Shown here: in pieces, positions 9,075 to 17,849 of the stretch
Layout of the letters: each line of letters begins with the position of its first letter
How positions within the stretch are numbered: position 1 is the first letter of the stretch
Origin: Nitrincola alkalilacustris
GTDB taxonomy: Bacteria; Pseudomonadota; Gammaproteobacteria; Pseudomonadales; Balneatricaceae
Direction: 5' to 3'
DNA length: 64,000 nt
Assembly: GCF_008973755.1 (NCBI RefSeq)
Contig: NZ_WBOM01000005.1
Location: 300,486-364,485 of the forward strand
The notes under the pieces: generated by a model
The model's input: only the letters and a program-made list of their open reading frames with translations
What the model was told of the DNA's origin: nothing
Databases searched by the model: none
Position numbers and translations under genes: made by a program

Positions 9075-12000
9075 TCAGGCCGCTGCTTTACGCGCTGGCT
9101 TGATGCCAAAGAGCAGGGCATAGAATACCGGAACGGCAATCAGGGTCAGCAGCGTTGCAAAGGCCAGGCCTCCCATGATGGTGACCGCCATGCTGGAGAA
9201 GAAGGCATCCGTCAGCAATGGCAGCATGCCCAGAATAGTGGTCACAGCAGCCAGAAACACCGGGCGCAGTCGGCTGACGCTGGCATCAATGATCGATTGA
9301 ACCTTGTCCTTGCCGCCACTGATCTGGCTGTCTATCTCATCCACCAGCACTATCGCATTTTTCATCAGCATGCCCGACAGACTGAGGAAGCCCAGCAAGG
9401 CCATGAAGCCAAAGGGCATGCCACTGCCGAGTAGACCAATCACCACCCCGCAGACTGACATGGGCACCACCAGCCAGATGATCAGTGGCTGGCGCAACTT
9501 GCCAAACAGCAGGATGGAGATCAGCAGCATCACCAGAAAGCCCAGCGGCAACTGAGCACCGAGTGAGGCCTGAGCTTCACTTGAGGTCTCGAACTCACCA
9601 CCCCATTGCAACTGATACCCCTGAGGCAGCTCAATCGCTTCAATTGAGCCACGAATAGCTCTGAGCGCAGCATCGGCTGTCAGGTCGCCGATCGGCTCTG
9701 CCTGAACGGTCAGTGTGCGTACCCGATCACGACGATGTATCAGGGTCTCTTCACTTTCGGTAACAAAGCGCTCGACTACCTGTGTGATCGGTATGTAAGC
9801 CTGCAGCCCGGGGCTCCAGATCTGTCGCTCTTCCAGTCGGCCGGCATCCAGTCGTTCATCGGCTGGCGGGCGTGCGATGATCGGGATCTGTTCGTCACCT
9901 TCACGATAGGTACCGGCACGTATGCCCACAGTGGCAAACTGCAGCGTTTCGGCAACATGGTTGCGGCCCAGACCTGCAATGCGTGCCCGCTCCTCATTGA
10001 ACAGCGGCACAATCACCAGCTCCTGCTTATTCCAGTTCTGGCGAATATCCTGCAGGTTACCATCCGCCTGCATAATGGTGATCGCCTCATCACCCAGTCG
10101 TCGCAGGATGGCAGCATCCGGTCCTGAAAAACGTGCTTCTATCTTGGCACCACCACCGGGTCCGAAAACCAGTTTCTGGGTGCGAATATCTGCATCAGGA
10201 TAAGCGGGAGGGAGTTCGCGTCGCAGCACTTCGGCCAGAGGGTCTATCTGATGACGATCCTCCATCTCAACGATAAACTGACCATAAGCGGTATTTGGCT
10301 GCTCCGGATTATAAGTCAGCATGAAGCGGCTGGCACCCTGACCCACCAGTGTTGTGACGGCAATGACACCAGGCTGCTGACGGATCAGTTCATCTATTTC
10401 GGCCATATCTCTTGCCGTGGCACGAATATCGGTGCCCTGCGGCAACTGATAGTTGACGTAGAAAATAGGCGTGTTGGAATCAGGAAAGAACGCCTGCTTC
10501 ACAAAACCGAAAGCATAAAAGCAACTGCCGGTCAGCAGCAAAAGTGCGATGACAGTGAAACCACGTGCGCGCAGCGCCTTGCCCAGAAAACGCTGATACA
10601 ACCGGTAGGCAGAACCTTCATAAGGGTCGTCTTTCAGGTCCTTGTCGGATACTTTCAGCATGTAGTAGCCGAACAGTGGCGTCACGGTGATCGCCAGTAC
10701 CCAACTGAGCAACAGCGAAATACCGATCACGGCAAATAGTGAGAAGAGAAACTCACCGGTTGCATCCGGTGACAGTCCGATACCGGAAAACGCCATGATA
10801 CCGATGACGGTCGCCCCCAGCAGCGGGATCTGAGTGCGTTTGGCCGCGTCACTGGCTGCCGTCTTGGCACTGATACCGCGCTGCATGTTGATCAGCATCC
10901 CTTCAGCAATAACAATCGCGTTATCGACCAGCATTCCCATTGCGATGATCAGGGCGCCCAGCGAAATACGCTCCATCTCGATGCTGAACAGGCGCATGAA
11001 GAAGATGGTTCCCAGTACCGTCAGCAGCAAAGTGGCACCCACCACAAAACCGACACGCCAGCCCATGAACAGGCAGAGTACGCCGATCACGATCGCGACC
11101 GCGAGAGCCAGGTTGATCACGAAACTGTTGATCGACTCATCCACGACGACATGCTGCTCATAAATAGGGCTTATCTCGATGCCCAGTGGAATCTGCTCTT
11201 TCAGCTGCTCAAGCTTCTGGCTGACGCGCTGACCCACTTCGACAATGTTGGTGTCGGCCACCGCCGATATGGCAAGAGTAAAGGCGGGTTTGCCATTGAA
11301 CCGAACCAGGTGAGAGGGTATCTCGGTAGTGCTGCGGTAAATCTCAGCAACATCCAGCAGACTCAGTTGCTCGGTTGAGCCGGGCGTACCGATTCTGACC
11401 GCCTCAATACTGGCGACAGAGTCGAAACCGGGGCGGGATACCAGACGGATACGGCGGTCATCAACCGTGATCGCACCCGCATCTGCGACGGCGTTTTCCG
11501 ACTGCAGTGTCTGGGCCAGCAGATCCGGGTCGATACCCAGACTGGTCATGCGCTCGTTGGTGACATCGATATAGATGCTTTCCGTTTGCTCGCCACGTGT
11601 TTCCACCTTAGCAACATCCTGTACGGTAAGCAGTTCACGACGCAAAAAGGTCGACAGGTCGCGGATTTCACGATCAGTGAAGCCTTCTGCTGTGACGGCA
11701 TAGAAGAGACCGAATACATCGCCGAAGTCATCATTAACCATCGACGTACCCGCGCCCGGTGGCAGGTGCCGCTGAGCATCACCGACCTTGCGGCGCACCT
11801 CATCCCAGACCTGAGGCATATGGCGCCCGTCATAGGTGTCTTTTATCTCGATCTCTATCTCGGACATCCCGGGTGAGGACTTGGATTTGACCCGCTTCAG
11901 TTGTGGTAACTGTTGCAGGGTGGACTCCAGCAACTCTGTGACCTCTTCTTCAACTTCCTGCGCGGTTGCACCCGGGTAGGGAGTGACAACCAGTGCTTGC

Positions 12001-12134
12001 TTGAGTGTGAAAGCGGGATCTTCCAGGCGACCGATGGTAAGCATTGCCCAGATACCACCCAGCAGACAGATCATCACGATCATCCAGGTGTTGACCGGCT
12101 TTTCGATAGATGTACGTGCAATATCCATGTTCAT
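9075..12134 (-). CDS. RND multidrug efflux permease
   Basis: This is an inner-membrane proton-driven exporter of 1019 residues with the standard two-fold RND plan: a membrane helix at the N-terminus, a large periplasmic loop, six helices, then the same repeated. The proton-relay segment in TM4 reads GMLVDNAIVIAEG, so only the first of the two AcrB aspartates is kept. This is seen in several non-AcrB subfamilies. It follows the adaptor gene after eight bases. No outer-membrane factor is in the operon, so it must borrow a TolC protein, perhaps the one at 58.4 kb or another elsewhere. Confidence 0.92.
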   Translation of the reverse strand: MNMDIARTSIEKPVNTWMIVMICLLGGIWAMLTIGRLEDPAFTLKQALVVTPYPGATAQEVEEEVTELLESTLQQLPQLKRVKSKSSPGMSEIEIEIKDTYDGRHMPQVWDEVRRKVGDAQRHLPPGAGTSMVNDDFGDVFGLFYAVTAEGFTDREIRDLSTFLRRELLTVQDVAKVETRGEQTESIYIDVTNERMTSLGIDPDLLAQTLQSENAVADAGAITVDDRRIRLVSRPGFDSVASIEAVRIGTPGSTEQLSLLDVAEIYRSTTEIPSHLVRFNGKPAFTLAISAVADTNIVEVGQRVSQKLEQLKEQIPLGIEISPIYEQHVVVDESINSFVINLALAVAIVIGVLCLFMGWRVGFVVGATLLLTVLGTIFFMRLFSIEMERISLGALIIAMGMLVDNAIVIAEGMLINMQRGISAKTAASDAAKRTQIPLLGATVIGIMAFSGIGLSPDATGEFLFSLFAVIGISLLLSWVLAITVTPLFGYYMLKVSDKDLKDDPYEGSAYRLYQRFLGKALRARGFTVIALLLLTGSCFYAFGFVKQAFFPDSNTPIFYVNYQLPQGTDIRATARDMAEIDELIRQQPGVIAVTTLVGQGASRFMLTYNPEQPNTAYGQFIVEMEDRHQIDPLAEVLRRELPPAYPDADIRTQKLVFGPGGGAKIEARFSGPDAAILRRLGDEAITIMQADGNLQDIRQNWNKQELVIVPLFNEERARIAGLGRNHVAETLQFATVGIRAGTYREGDEQIPIIARPPADERLDAGRLEERQIWSPGLQAYIPITQVVERFVTESEETLIHRRDRVRTLTVQAEPIGDLTADAALRAIRGSIEAIELPQGYQLQWGGEFETSSEAQASLGAQLPLGFLVMLLISILLFGKLRQPLIIWLVVPMSVCGVVIGLLGSGMPFGFMALLGFLSLSGMLMKNAIVLVDEIDSQISGGKDKVQSIIDASVSRLRPVFLAAVTTILGMLPLLTDAFFSSMAVTIMGGLAFATLLTLIAVPVFYALLFGIKPARKAAA

Positions 12135-12142
12135 CTATCCTG

Positions 12143-13207
12143 TCAGAAGTGGTCGAACGGACGTACTGACATACCGTCAGACAACAGATTAGTACCGGCT
12201 GTCACGCTGGTATCACCGGGTTCAAGGCCAGAGAGAACCGGAACATGAGTACCTGACAGTGCGCCCAGTGTGACGGGTTTAGGTGACACGACACCTTTCT
12301 CGGCATCATAGAGCCAGACTCTGAAACTCCCGCTGCTGTCGGTGTCGACAGCAGAGACAGGTATGCTGATCAGTTGCAGCGGCTCGTTGCCGTTGCGGGT
12401 GATGGCAACTGTCAGTGTCATGCCCGGGAGCACTTCTATCTCTTCAGGTCTGGCCATGCCGAAGACGACCTCATAGGTCTGTGTGGCACGATCCACTTCC
12501 GTGGCGTGTTCACGATACTCCAACGGGAAAATCAACTCCGGGTGATCGGGTGAGTGGGCTTCAATCTTGAAACCGTTGCGCATACCGATCAGTGCGATCA
12601 GACCTTCCGGAACATTGATGCGTACACGCAGTTCGGTGACATCCTGAACGCGCACGACTGGGGTATTGGCCTGCACATTACTGAAGCGGTCAATCAGACG
12701 GCGCGTGATCAAGGCGTCAAAAGGAGCGTTGATGCGTGTGTAGGAGAGGTTGCGGCGGGCGTTGTCCAACGCCACTGATTGCAACCGATAGTCTGTGTCG
12801 GCCTGATCGAATGCCGAATCCGACACCATGTTTTTTTCGACCAGTGTCTTGATCCGCTCCAGATTTTTCTGGGCATGATCTTTCTGTACCTCAGCTTCAC
12901 GAACGGCGAGGGCGAAGTCGGACTGGTCCAGTGCGGCGATCAGTTCACCCTTTCTGACCAGGGTGCCCTGCTGGACAGCCAGTTCCGAGATCTGGCCACC
13001 TACCTGAAAGGATAGATCCACAGTACTGACAGCATCGACTCTGCCAACAAAGCGACGGCTGTTGAGCTGGGCATCGACCCCGACTGTTTCCAGACGGACA
13101 GGCTTGGGTTGCTGCACAGCAACCACTTCATTGTTTTCTGAACTGCAGGCTGCCAACGTCAGACCGATCAGGCTCAAAAGCAGCAGGCGTACGGGAAGGG
13201 TTTTCAT
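12143..13207 (-). CDS. RND periplasmic adaptor lipoprotein
   Basis: This membrane-fusion protein of 354 residues links the RND pump to an outer-membrane channel. It begins with a lipoprotein signal ending in the lipobox LAAC (Cys about 21). Next comes a biotinyl/lipoyl-like half (VSTVDLSFQVGGQISEL), a helical hairpin with IKTLVEKNMVSDSAFDQ, and the second lipoyl half LSYTRINAPFDALITRR. It lies 11 bases after the TetR gene and just before the pump gene: one transcription unit controlled from the palindrome at 13808. Confidence 0.92.
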   Translation of the reverse strand: MKTLPVRLLLLSLIGLTLAACSSENNEVVAVQQPKPVRLETVGVDAQLNSRRFVGRVDAVSTVDLSFQVGGQISELAVQQGTLVRKGELIAALDQSDFALAVREAEVQKDHAQKNLERIKTLVEKNMVSDSAFDQADTDYRLQSVALDNARRNLSYTRINAPFDALITRRLIDRFSNVQANTPVVRVQDVTELRVRINVPEGLIALIGMRNGFKIEAHSPDHPELIFPLEYREHATEVDRATQTYEVVFGMARPEEIEVLPGMTLTVAITRNGNEPLQLISIPVSAVDTDSSGSFRVWLYDAEKGVVSPKPVTLGALSGTHVPVLSGLEPGDTSVTAGTNLLSDGMSVRPFDHF

Positions 13208-13218
13208 CTTCGTTTCTC

Positions 13219-13806
13219 TCAGGATACGATGTTATCGATAATGACGCTTTTTTCGTGCCGGGTGCTGGCCATGTGCCGCAGCCGTTGCATCAGGCGCTCT
13301 GCGTCCTCTGCAGGGAAGGGGGTCATATCAAGCAGGGACATGAACATCAAACCATCTGCTGCAGCCCACAGGAGCAAAGACAGATCTGGGTCATCAGTTT
13401 CCTGTAGTATGTCTTTGTAGTGCTGATCGTATCGCTGGCGTAGCGGATCAAGTAACTGAGGGTTCTGAGCACCTGCAGCCAGAATAGCCATGGAAATGTT
13501 ACGATCGATCACTGCCTCACAGCGAATACACTCAATGATTGCACGGAGTGTCGGATTGGGTTGTCCAGCAAGACTGTCCCGGTACTCATTCATCTGTGGT
13601 TCGACATTGTCTATCAGTCTTTGAAGCATTCCCTGTATCAGGGCTTCCTTGCTGGGAAAATTGTACAGCAGGCCGCCTTTGCTGAAGCCGCTCTCTTTCG
13701 CAACTGCATCAAGCGTCAGGTTTGCAGCACCCTCTCGTGCCACCACCCGCTGAGCTGCATCAAGAATATCATTACGTGAATCAGCAGAGTTTTTACGTTT
13801 CGACAT
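13219..13806 (-). CDS. TetR-family repressor of the RND operon
   Basis: This one-component repressor of 195 residues has an N-terminal TetR helix-turn-helix (residues about 12-58, LTLDAVAKESGFSKGGLLYNF) followed by a helical ligand domain of the TetR_C type. It is the first gene of the minus-strand operon with the adaptor and pump, and its start codon lies two bases from a large palindrome. Autoregulation with induction by a pump substrate is therefore likely. Confidence 0.9.
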   Translation of the reverse strand: MSKRKNSADSRNDILDAAQRVVAREGAANLTLDAVAKESGFSKGGLLYNFPSKEALIQGMLQRLIDNVEPQMNEYRDSLAGQPNPTLRAIIECIRCEAVIDRNISMAILAAGAQNPQLLDPLRQRYDQHYKDILQETDDPDLSLLLWAAADGLMFMSLLDMTPFPAEDAERLMQRLRHMASTRHEKSVIIDNIVS

Positions 13807-13807
13807 G

Positions 13808-13851
13808 ACTGTACCATCCAGACGGTTAGTTTACCGACCAGATGGTACAGT
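13808..13851. promoter_or_regulatory. Probable TetR operator (44-bp palindrome)
   Basis: Perfect 11-bp outer arms (ACTGTACCATC at 13808-13818 and its complement at 13841-13851) flank an inner CGGT-TAGTTT-ACCG repeat. The site directly abuts the tetR start. The outer and inner symmetric halves share one centre, as expected for one or two TetR dimers covering the operon promoter. Confidence 0.72.
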
Positions 13852-13890
13852 AAATGGATCGGTCAGACAATATCCACCTGTTATTGATCA

Positions 13891-14451
13891 TCAGTCGAAG
13901 AGTGAGAAGGGTGCCTGTGCAAGATCTTCTGCACGGGCAAAAAAGAGTGTGACCTGTCCGATCTCAAAGCCCCATTTGCTCACAGTGGCGCGATTTATCA
14001 TCACCCCTCCGGGCTGCAGATACATCCAGTCATTAAACTTGACTCGCCAGCTGCCATCGCCGACCTTCAGGTCCATGTGATAGCGCCAGTTCAGTGCATT
14101 ACCACGCACTTCGCCCGCTGCCACACCGACTATGTCATCCGCACGACCTTCATACAGACCATCACCTGTCGGAGTGATGGTCCAGATACGCTGGTCACGT
14201 TCACCATCCGAGTAGAGAAAGCGTTCATCCAGAACCAATTGGGTACCATCCCACTTGCCCTCTATCTCCACCTGAAACTCGCGCCGCAGGTTGCCGAAAC
14301 GATCCTCGAATATGCCCCAGGCATAGAGCTTGCCGTCAAAGTACTCTTCCAGTACCAGCTTGGGTTCTCGATTTTCAAACTGTTCGAGATTCATGTTGCT
14401 GCAGCCTGTCAGTATCAGAATGGTCAATAGGGGTATCAGTGTACGAAGCAT
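13891..14451 (-). CDS. DUF3833 family lipoprotein
   Basis: This protein of 186 residues starts with a lipoprotein signal and lipobox LTGC. The DUF3833 domain follows (LEEYFDGKLYAWGIFEDRFG, later NWRYHMDLKVGDGSW and NDWMYLQPGGVMINRA). The fold is probably a lipocalin-like barrel in the envelope; the function is unknown. It is the last gene of the FAD-oxidoreductase operon. Its start lies inside the MFS gene, giving an unusually long 77-base overlap, but the signal peptide requires this start. Confidence 0.87.
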   Translation of the reverse strand: MLRTLIPLLTILILTGCSNMNLEQFENREPKLVLEEYFDGKLYAWGIFEDRFGNLRREFQVEIEGKWDGTQLVLDERFLYSDGERDQRIWTITPTGDGLYEGRADDIVGVAAGEVRGNALNWRYHMDLKVGDGSWRVKFNDWMYLQPGGVMINRATVSKWGFEIGQVTLFFARAEDLAQAPFSLFD

Positions 14452-15820
14452 CGGTTAAACTCCTGCCAGAGCGCTCCTGTAAGCGGCGCTGGATTGCGGT
14501 ATGGTGATGGGTCTTCAATGGGAATCCCCATAGAAGTGCAATGGCACCTGCTTTGAATACGCAGGGTAACAGTGCATAGATCAGACCCAGCGCCAGAAGT
14601 GGTGCGCTACTGTCGGGTGTAAAACCACTCAACTCCAGCAGTCCCAGCGCCAACAGGGCTGCCAGCGCCAGTGCCAGCTTGGTGGCACCGTTCCAGAGCG
14701 CAAACAGCAAACCTGTCTGTTGGCGGCGAAAGCGAAATCTATCCCAATCGGTTATCTCAGCCTGCATCGCATGAGGCAGTGCCAGATCCGCGCCCAGCGC
14801 CGCGCCGGTCAGGATGCAGATCAGCATGAACGCAGCTTCATCGCCCGGTCCCAGCCAGGGGGCGGGCAGGAATGCCAGCACCGCTCCCGACATTGCCAGT
14901 TGCCAGAGCAGGCGTTTGTCGATTTTTTTAGACAACATCAGCCATAGCGGTAGTGACAGGCAGGCGGCAGCAAAATAGATCAGGATATAAACAGGTCTGT
15001 CAGCTTCAGTCCCACCCAGCACCGCAGTGATATAGAAGGGGAACAACACCGCTGGTACGCCATTGGCGATACCATTGCAGAACCATGCCGCTACAAGTCT
15101 CAGGGCAAGCCGATTCTGCAGCAGCTCTCTGGGGCTGGATTGCATGTGAGCATGTTTGAGAGGCTTATCTTTGAAATGCAAACCTGCAAGGGGCTGGTGA
15201 GTCGGTGTCTGGAGTGGCATCGCAAATCTGAGCAGTGCAGCGATCAAAGGTGCGCCGAGCAGGATGGTCACCAGCGCCATCAGCCAGAGTGTCGCCTGGG
15301 TATCGAACCCCATGGCTACAGCAATTACCGGCAGGGAGGCAGAGAGCAGCAGGCCGATCAATGCCAGACCCTCACGGCCAGTGGCGGCCCTTGTACGCTG
15401 GTAACTGTCTGTACTGAGATGGCTGAGCCAGGTGATATAGGGTACCTGTATCAGTGTCCAGCCGAGATACAGAAGCAGCGAGCCACAAAAAAGTGTCAGC
15501 ATCGCGTGTTCGGCAGGTGGGTTGATCAGCAAAAACAGCGACGGGATACAGATCAACCCACCCAGGATCAGGCTGAGACGGTAGGTGCGGGTGTTACCTC
15601 GATCCAGCCAGTGTCCGATTAATGGGTCGGTAATCACATCGGTCAGGCGTGCCAGCATCAGCAGCACGCCTGTCCATAGCAGTGGCAGGGCGTAATTCTC
15701 CACGTAGTAGGCAGGCAGCAGTACGTAGATCACCACCGTTGGAATGGCCAGCGGAAGTGCCGGCCCGGCATAGGCCAGAAGTGTCGCCGTGGTGATTTTT
15801 CTGCTCACCGGCTGACTCAC
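14375..15820 (-). CDS. MFS transporter of the GPH (melibiose-like) type
   Basis: This membrane carrier of 481 residues has about 12 helices. The segment LARLTDVITDPLIGHWLDRG is the GPH/MelB signature loop containing the cation-binding aspartates. The final 45 residues are polar and overlap the downstream lipoprotein gene. The start overlaps the CFA synthase stop (ATGA). Operons with DUF1365, CFA synthase and an MFS protein are common in proteobacteria; lipid or lipid-precursor transport is possible, but the cargo is not known. Confidence 0.88.
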   Translation of the reverse strand: MSQPVSRKITTATLLAYAGPALPLAIPTVVIYVLLPAYYVENYALPLLWTGVLLMLARLTDVITDPLIGHWLDRGNTRTYRLSLILGGLICIPSLFLLINPPAEHAMLTLFCGSLLLYLGWTLIQVPYITWLSHLSTDSYQRTRAATGREGLALIGLLLSASLPVIAVAMGFDTQATLWLMALVTILLGAPLIAALLRFAMPLQTPTHQPLAGLHFKDKPLKHAHMQSSPRELLQNRLALRLVAAWFCNGIANGVPAVLFPFYITAVLGGTEADRPVYILIYFAAACLSLPLWLMLSKKIDKRLLWQLAMSGAVLAFLPAPWLGPGDEAAFMLICILTGAALGADLALPHAMQAEITDWDRFRFRRQQTGLLFALWNGATKLALALAALLALGLLELSGFTPDSSAPLLALGLIYALLPCVFKAGAIALLWGFPLKTHHHTAIQRRLQERSGRSLTDASYTDTPIDHSDTDRLQQHESRTV

Positions 15821-17055
15821 TGAGCTTCAATCTGATAGAAGCCGACATCCACGGTGCCGTGTCTGAACCCTCCTTCACAATAGGCCAGGTAATAAAGCCA
15901 CATACGCCGAAAGCGTTCATCAAAACCCTGACTGCGGATACGCGGCCACTGCTCAATGAAACTATGGCGCCACAGGGCAAGTGTCTGGGCGTAGTCTGCT
16001 CCGAACAGTTGCTCTGCAGTCAGTTTAAGATCGGCATCTGCCACCGCTTTTCGCAGCAGTGATGGGCTGGGCAACATGCCTCCGGGGAAAATGTAGCGCT
16101 GGATAAAGTCGGGGTTGCGGCGGTAGTCGGCAAAACGCTGATCATCAATACTGATCACCTGCAGAACCGCTCTGCCACCGGGTTTCAGACACTGTTTGAT
16201 CTGGCTGAAGTAGGTGCCCCAGTGCTCCTCTCCGACTGCTTCAAACATCTCGATTGACACGATGTGGTCGTACTGTTTGCTGACATCACGGTAATCGGTC
16301 AGGCTGAAGCGGCATAGATGGTCCAGGCCGGCACGTTTGACTCTCTCCTGGGCATAGGTGAGTTGTTCCTGAGACAGGGTGATCCCTTCTACGGCAACGC
16401 CATACTCTCGTGAGGCGAGTTCGGCAAAACCTCCCCAGCCACAGCCGATCTCGAGTATTGTCTGACCCGGTTGCAACTGCAGCATATCAGCGATGCGGCG
16501 GTATTTGTTTGCCTGTGCCTCGGTCAATGACATCTCCGGCGAAGCGAAAAGAGCGGCGGAGTAGGTCATGCTCGGATCAAGCCAGAGCTGATAGAACTCG
16601 TTGCCTAGGTCGTAGTGATAGGCGATATTGCGACGACTGCCGCGTTTTGTGTTGGCACGGCTCAGGTGCATGAGACGATTCAGGATGCGAATCCAGAGCT
16701 TGCCATCATTCAGGGCGGTCATGCGTGCTTCATTACCCAGTGCCCAGCAGACCAGCGCTGTCATATCGGGTGAGTCCCAGTCGCCATCCATATAGCTCTC
16801 GGCCCAACCGACCAGACCTCCTCGCAGGAGTTTGCGTATGGGTCTTAGGTTGTGCAGCCTGACCTCTGCCCGGGGTTCGCCATCACGCGGTACACCGAAC
16901 TGAAGTGGCTGCTCGCCGGGTAGTGTCAGCAGTAGTGTGCCATATTCCAGTGCCGGCAGATGGCGCAGAACCGCATCCAGACACCAGCGGTTTAACCAGC
17001 CCTGCTCTGGCAGCAGGTCACGTGCGGTCATGCTGCGATATTCAGATGGCTTCAT
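15817..17055 (-). CDS. cfa: Cyclopropane-fatty-acyl-phospholipid synthase
   Basis: This enzyme transfers a methylene group from S-adenosylmethionine to double bonds of phospholipid acyl chains, or carries out a related C-methylation as its CfaB-like relatives do. The SAM site is ILEIGCGWGGFAELASREYG. Further family blocks are IVSIEMFEAVGEEHW and the C-terminal YCEGGFRHGTVDVGFYQ. The frame is open to 17142, but the ATG at 17055 overlaps the DUF1365 stop as ATGA and is the likely start, giving 412 residues. In Rhodobacter a homologue belongs to the RpoE/ChrR regulon, which fits the nearby sigma factor. Confidence 0.92.
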   Translation of the reverse strand: MKPSEYRSMTARDLLPEQGWLNRWCLDAVLRHLPALEYGTLLLTLPGEQPLQFGVPRDGEPRAEVRLHNLRPIRKLLRGGLVGWAESYMDGDWDSPDMTALVCWALGNEARMTALNDGKLWIRILNRLMHLSRANTKRGSRRNIAYHYDLGNEFYQLWLDPSMTYSAALFASPEMSLTEAQANKYRRIADMLQLQPGQTILEIGCGWGGFAELASREYGVAVEGITLSQEQLTYAQERVKRAGLDHLCRFSLTDYRDVSKQYDHIVSIEMFEAVGEEHWGTYFSQIKQCLKPGGRAVLQVISIDDQRFADYRRNPDFIQRYIFPGGMLPSPSLLRKAVADADLKLTAEQLFGADYAQTLALWRHSFIEQWPRIRSQGFDERFRRMWLYYLAYCEGGFRHGTVDVGFYQIEAQ

Positions 17056-17849
17056 CGCACAGTCACTCCTTTGTCGGATACCAGTGAAACTGAGTAGGCA
17101 GGTGCGTCGGGTCTTGGTTGTAATCTCATGCCTTTGCGCCACAGTCTGAGCGCCTCCCAGTGGATACCGGCGATCACTTTGAATGTCATTAACGGGTAAC
17201 GTAAGAAATTCTTCAGCAACGAGGTGTTGCTGATCTCATGTCGGCTGCCGGTGAAGGTGGCATCCAGTACCGGGCCCTCTTCACCGGACTGGCGAATACA
17301 TACGGCTATTTTTTCGCCAGGTGGCTGCATGCGGAACTGGTAGTCGGTTTCCATCGGCATGAAGGGCGATACGTAAAACACCTTGCGGCAGTTCTGTCGT
17401 ACGATGCTGGAGGAAGCCTGATCAGAAATCGGAATCAGGTAGCTGTGCCTTTGCCCGAAGGTGTTGCTGACTTCATAGAGGATCGCCTGCAGGTTGTTTT
17501 GCTCGTCATAGCAGTAAAAAACACTCAACGGATTGAATACATAGCCGAAGATACGCGGGTAGCAGAGCAGCATGATCAAGCCATTTCCGGTGTTGATACC
17601 ATGCTGATGCAGAATGTTTCTGATCTGCTCTTTCAGTGGCGTGCCTGACCCATCACCATGATCGCGATCATGAAAGGAGAAAAGGTTAAAGCGATTGTGA
17701 GAGAACAGCGTCATGCTGTTGAGCCTGTCCATCTCATCCAGATCGATCAGCCAGGACGCGACTTTATAGATAAAGCGATGTTTATGGGGGCGCATGCGAT
17801 GATGCATCACTTCGCCTCGGTAAAAGCAGGAGTTCATCACTGTAATCAT
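17052..17849 (-). CDS. DUF1365 family protein
   Basis: This protein of 265 residues has the family-specific start SCFYRGEVMHHRMRPHKHRF and the central FNPLSVFYCYD and EVSNTFGQRHSYLIP. The function is unknown, but the gene almost always stands between an FAD oxidoreductase and a CFA synthase, as here. A role in modifying unsaturated fatty acids is the usual inference. Both ends overlap neighbours by four bases (ATGA), so translation is coupled. Confidence 0.92.
   Translation of the reverse strand: MITVMNSCFYRGEVMHHRMRPHKHRFIYKVASWLIDLDEMDRLNSMTLFSHNRFNLFSFHDRDHGDGSGTPLKEQIRNILHQHGINTGNGLIMLLCYPRIFGYVFNPLSVFYCYDEQNNLQAILYEVSNTFGQRHSYLIPISDQASSSIVRQNCRKVFYVSPFMPMETDYQFRMQPPGEKIAVCIRQSGEEGPVLDATFTGSRHEISNTSLLKNFLRYPLMTFKVIAGIHWEALRLWRKGMRLQPRPDAPAYSVSLVSDKGVTVR

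Noticed and set aside
9075..12134. Heavy-metal type (CusA-like) assignment of the RND pump
   Set aside because: The TM4 motif is VDNAIV and the periplasmic methionine pattern of metal pumps is not evident; the adaptor is of the drug-efflux type.
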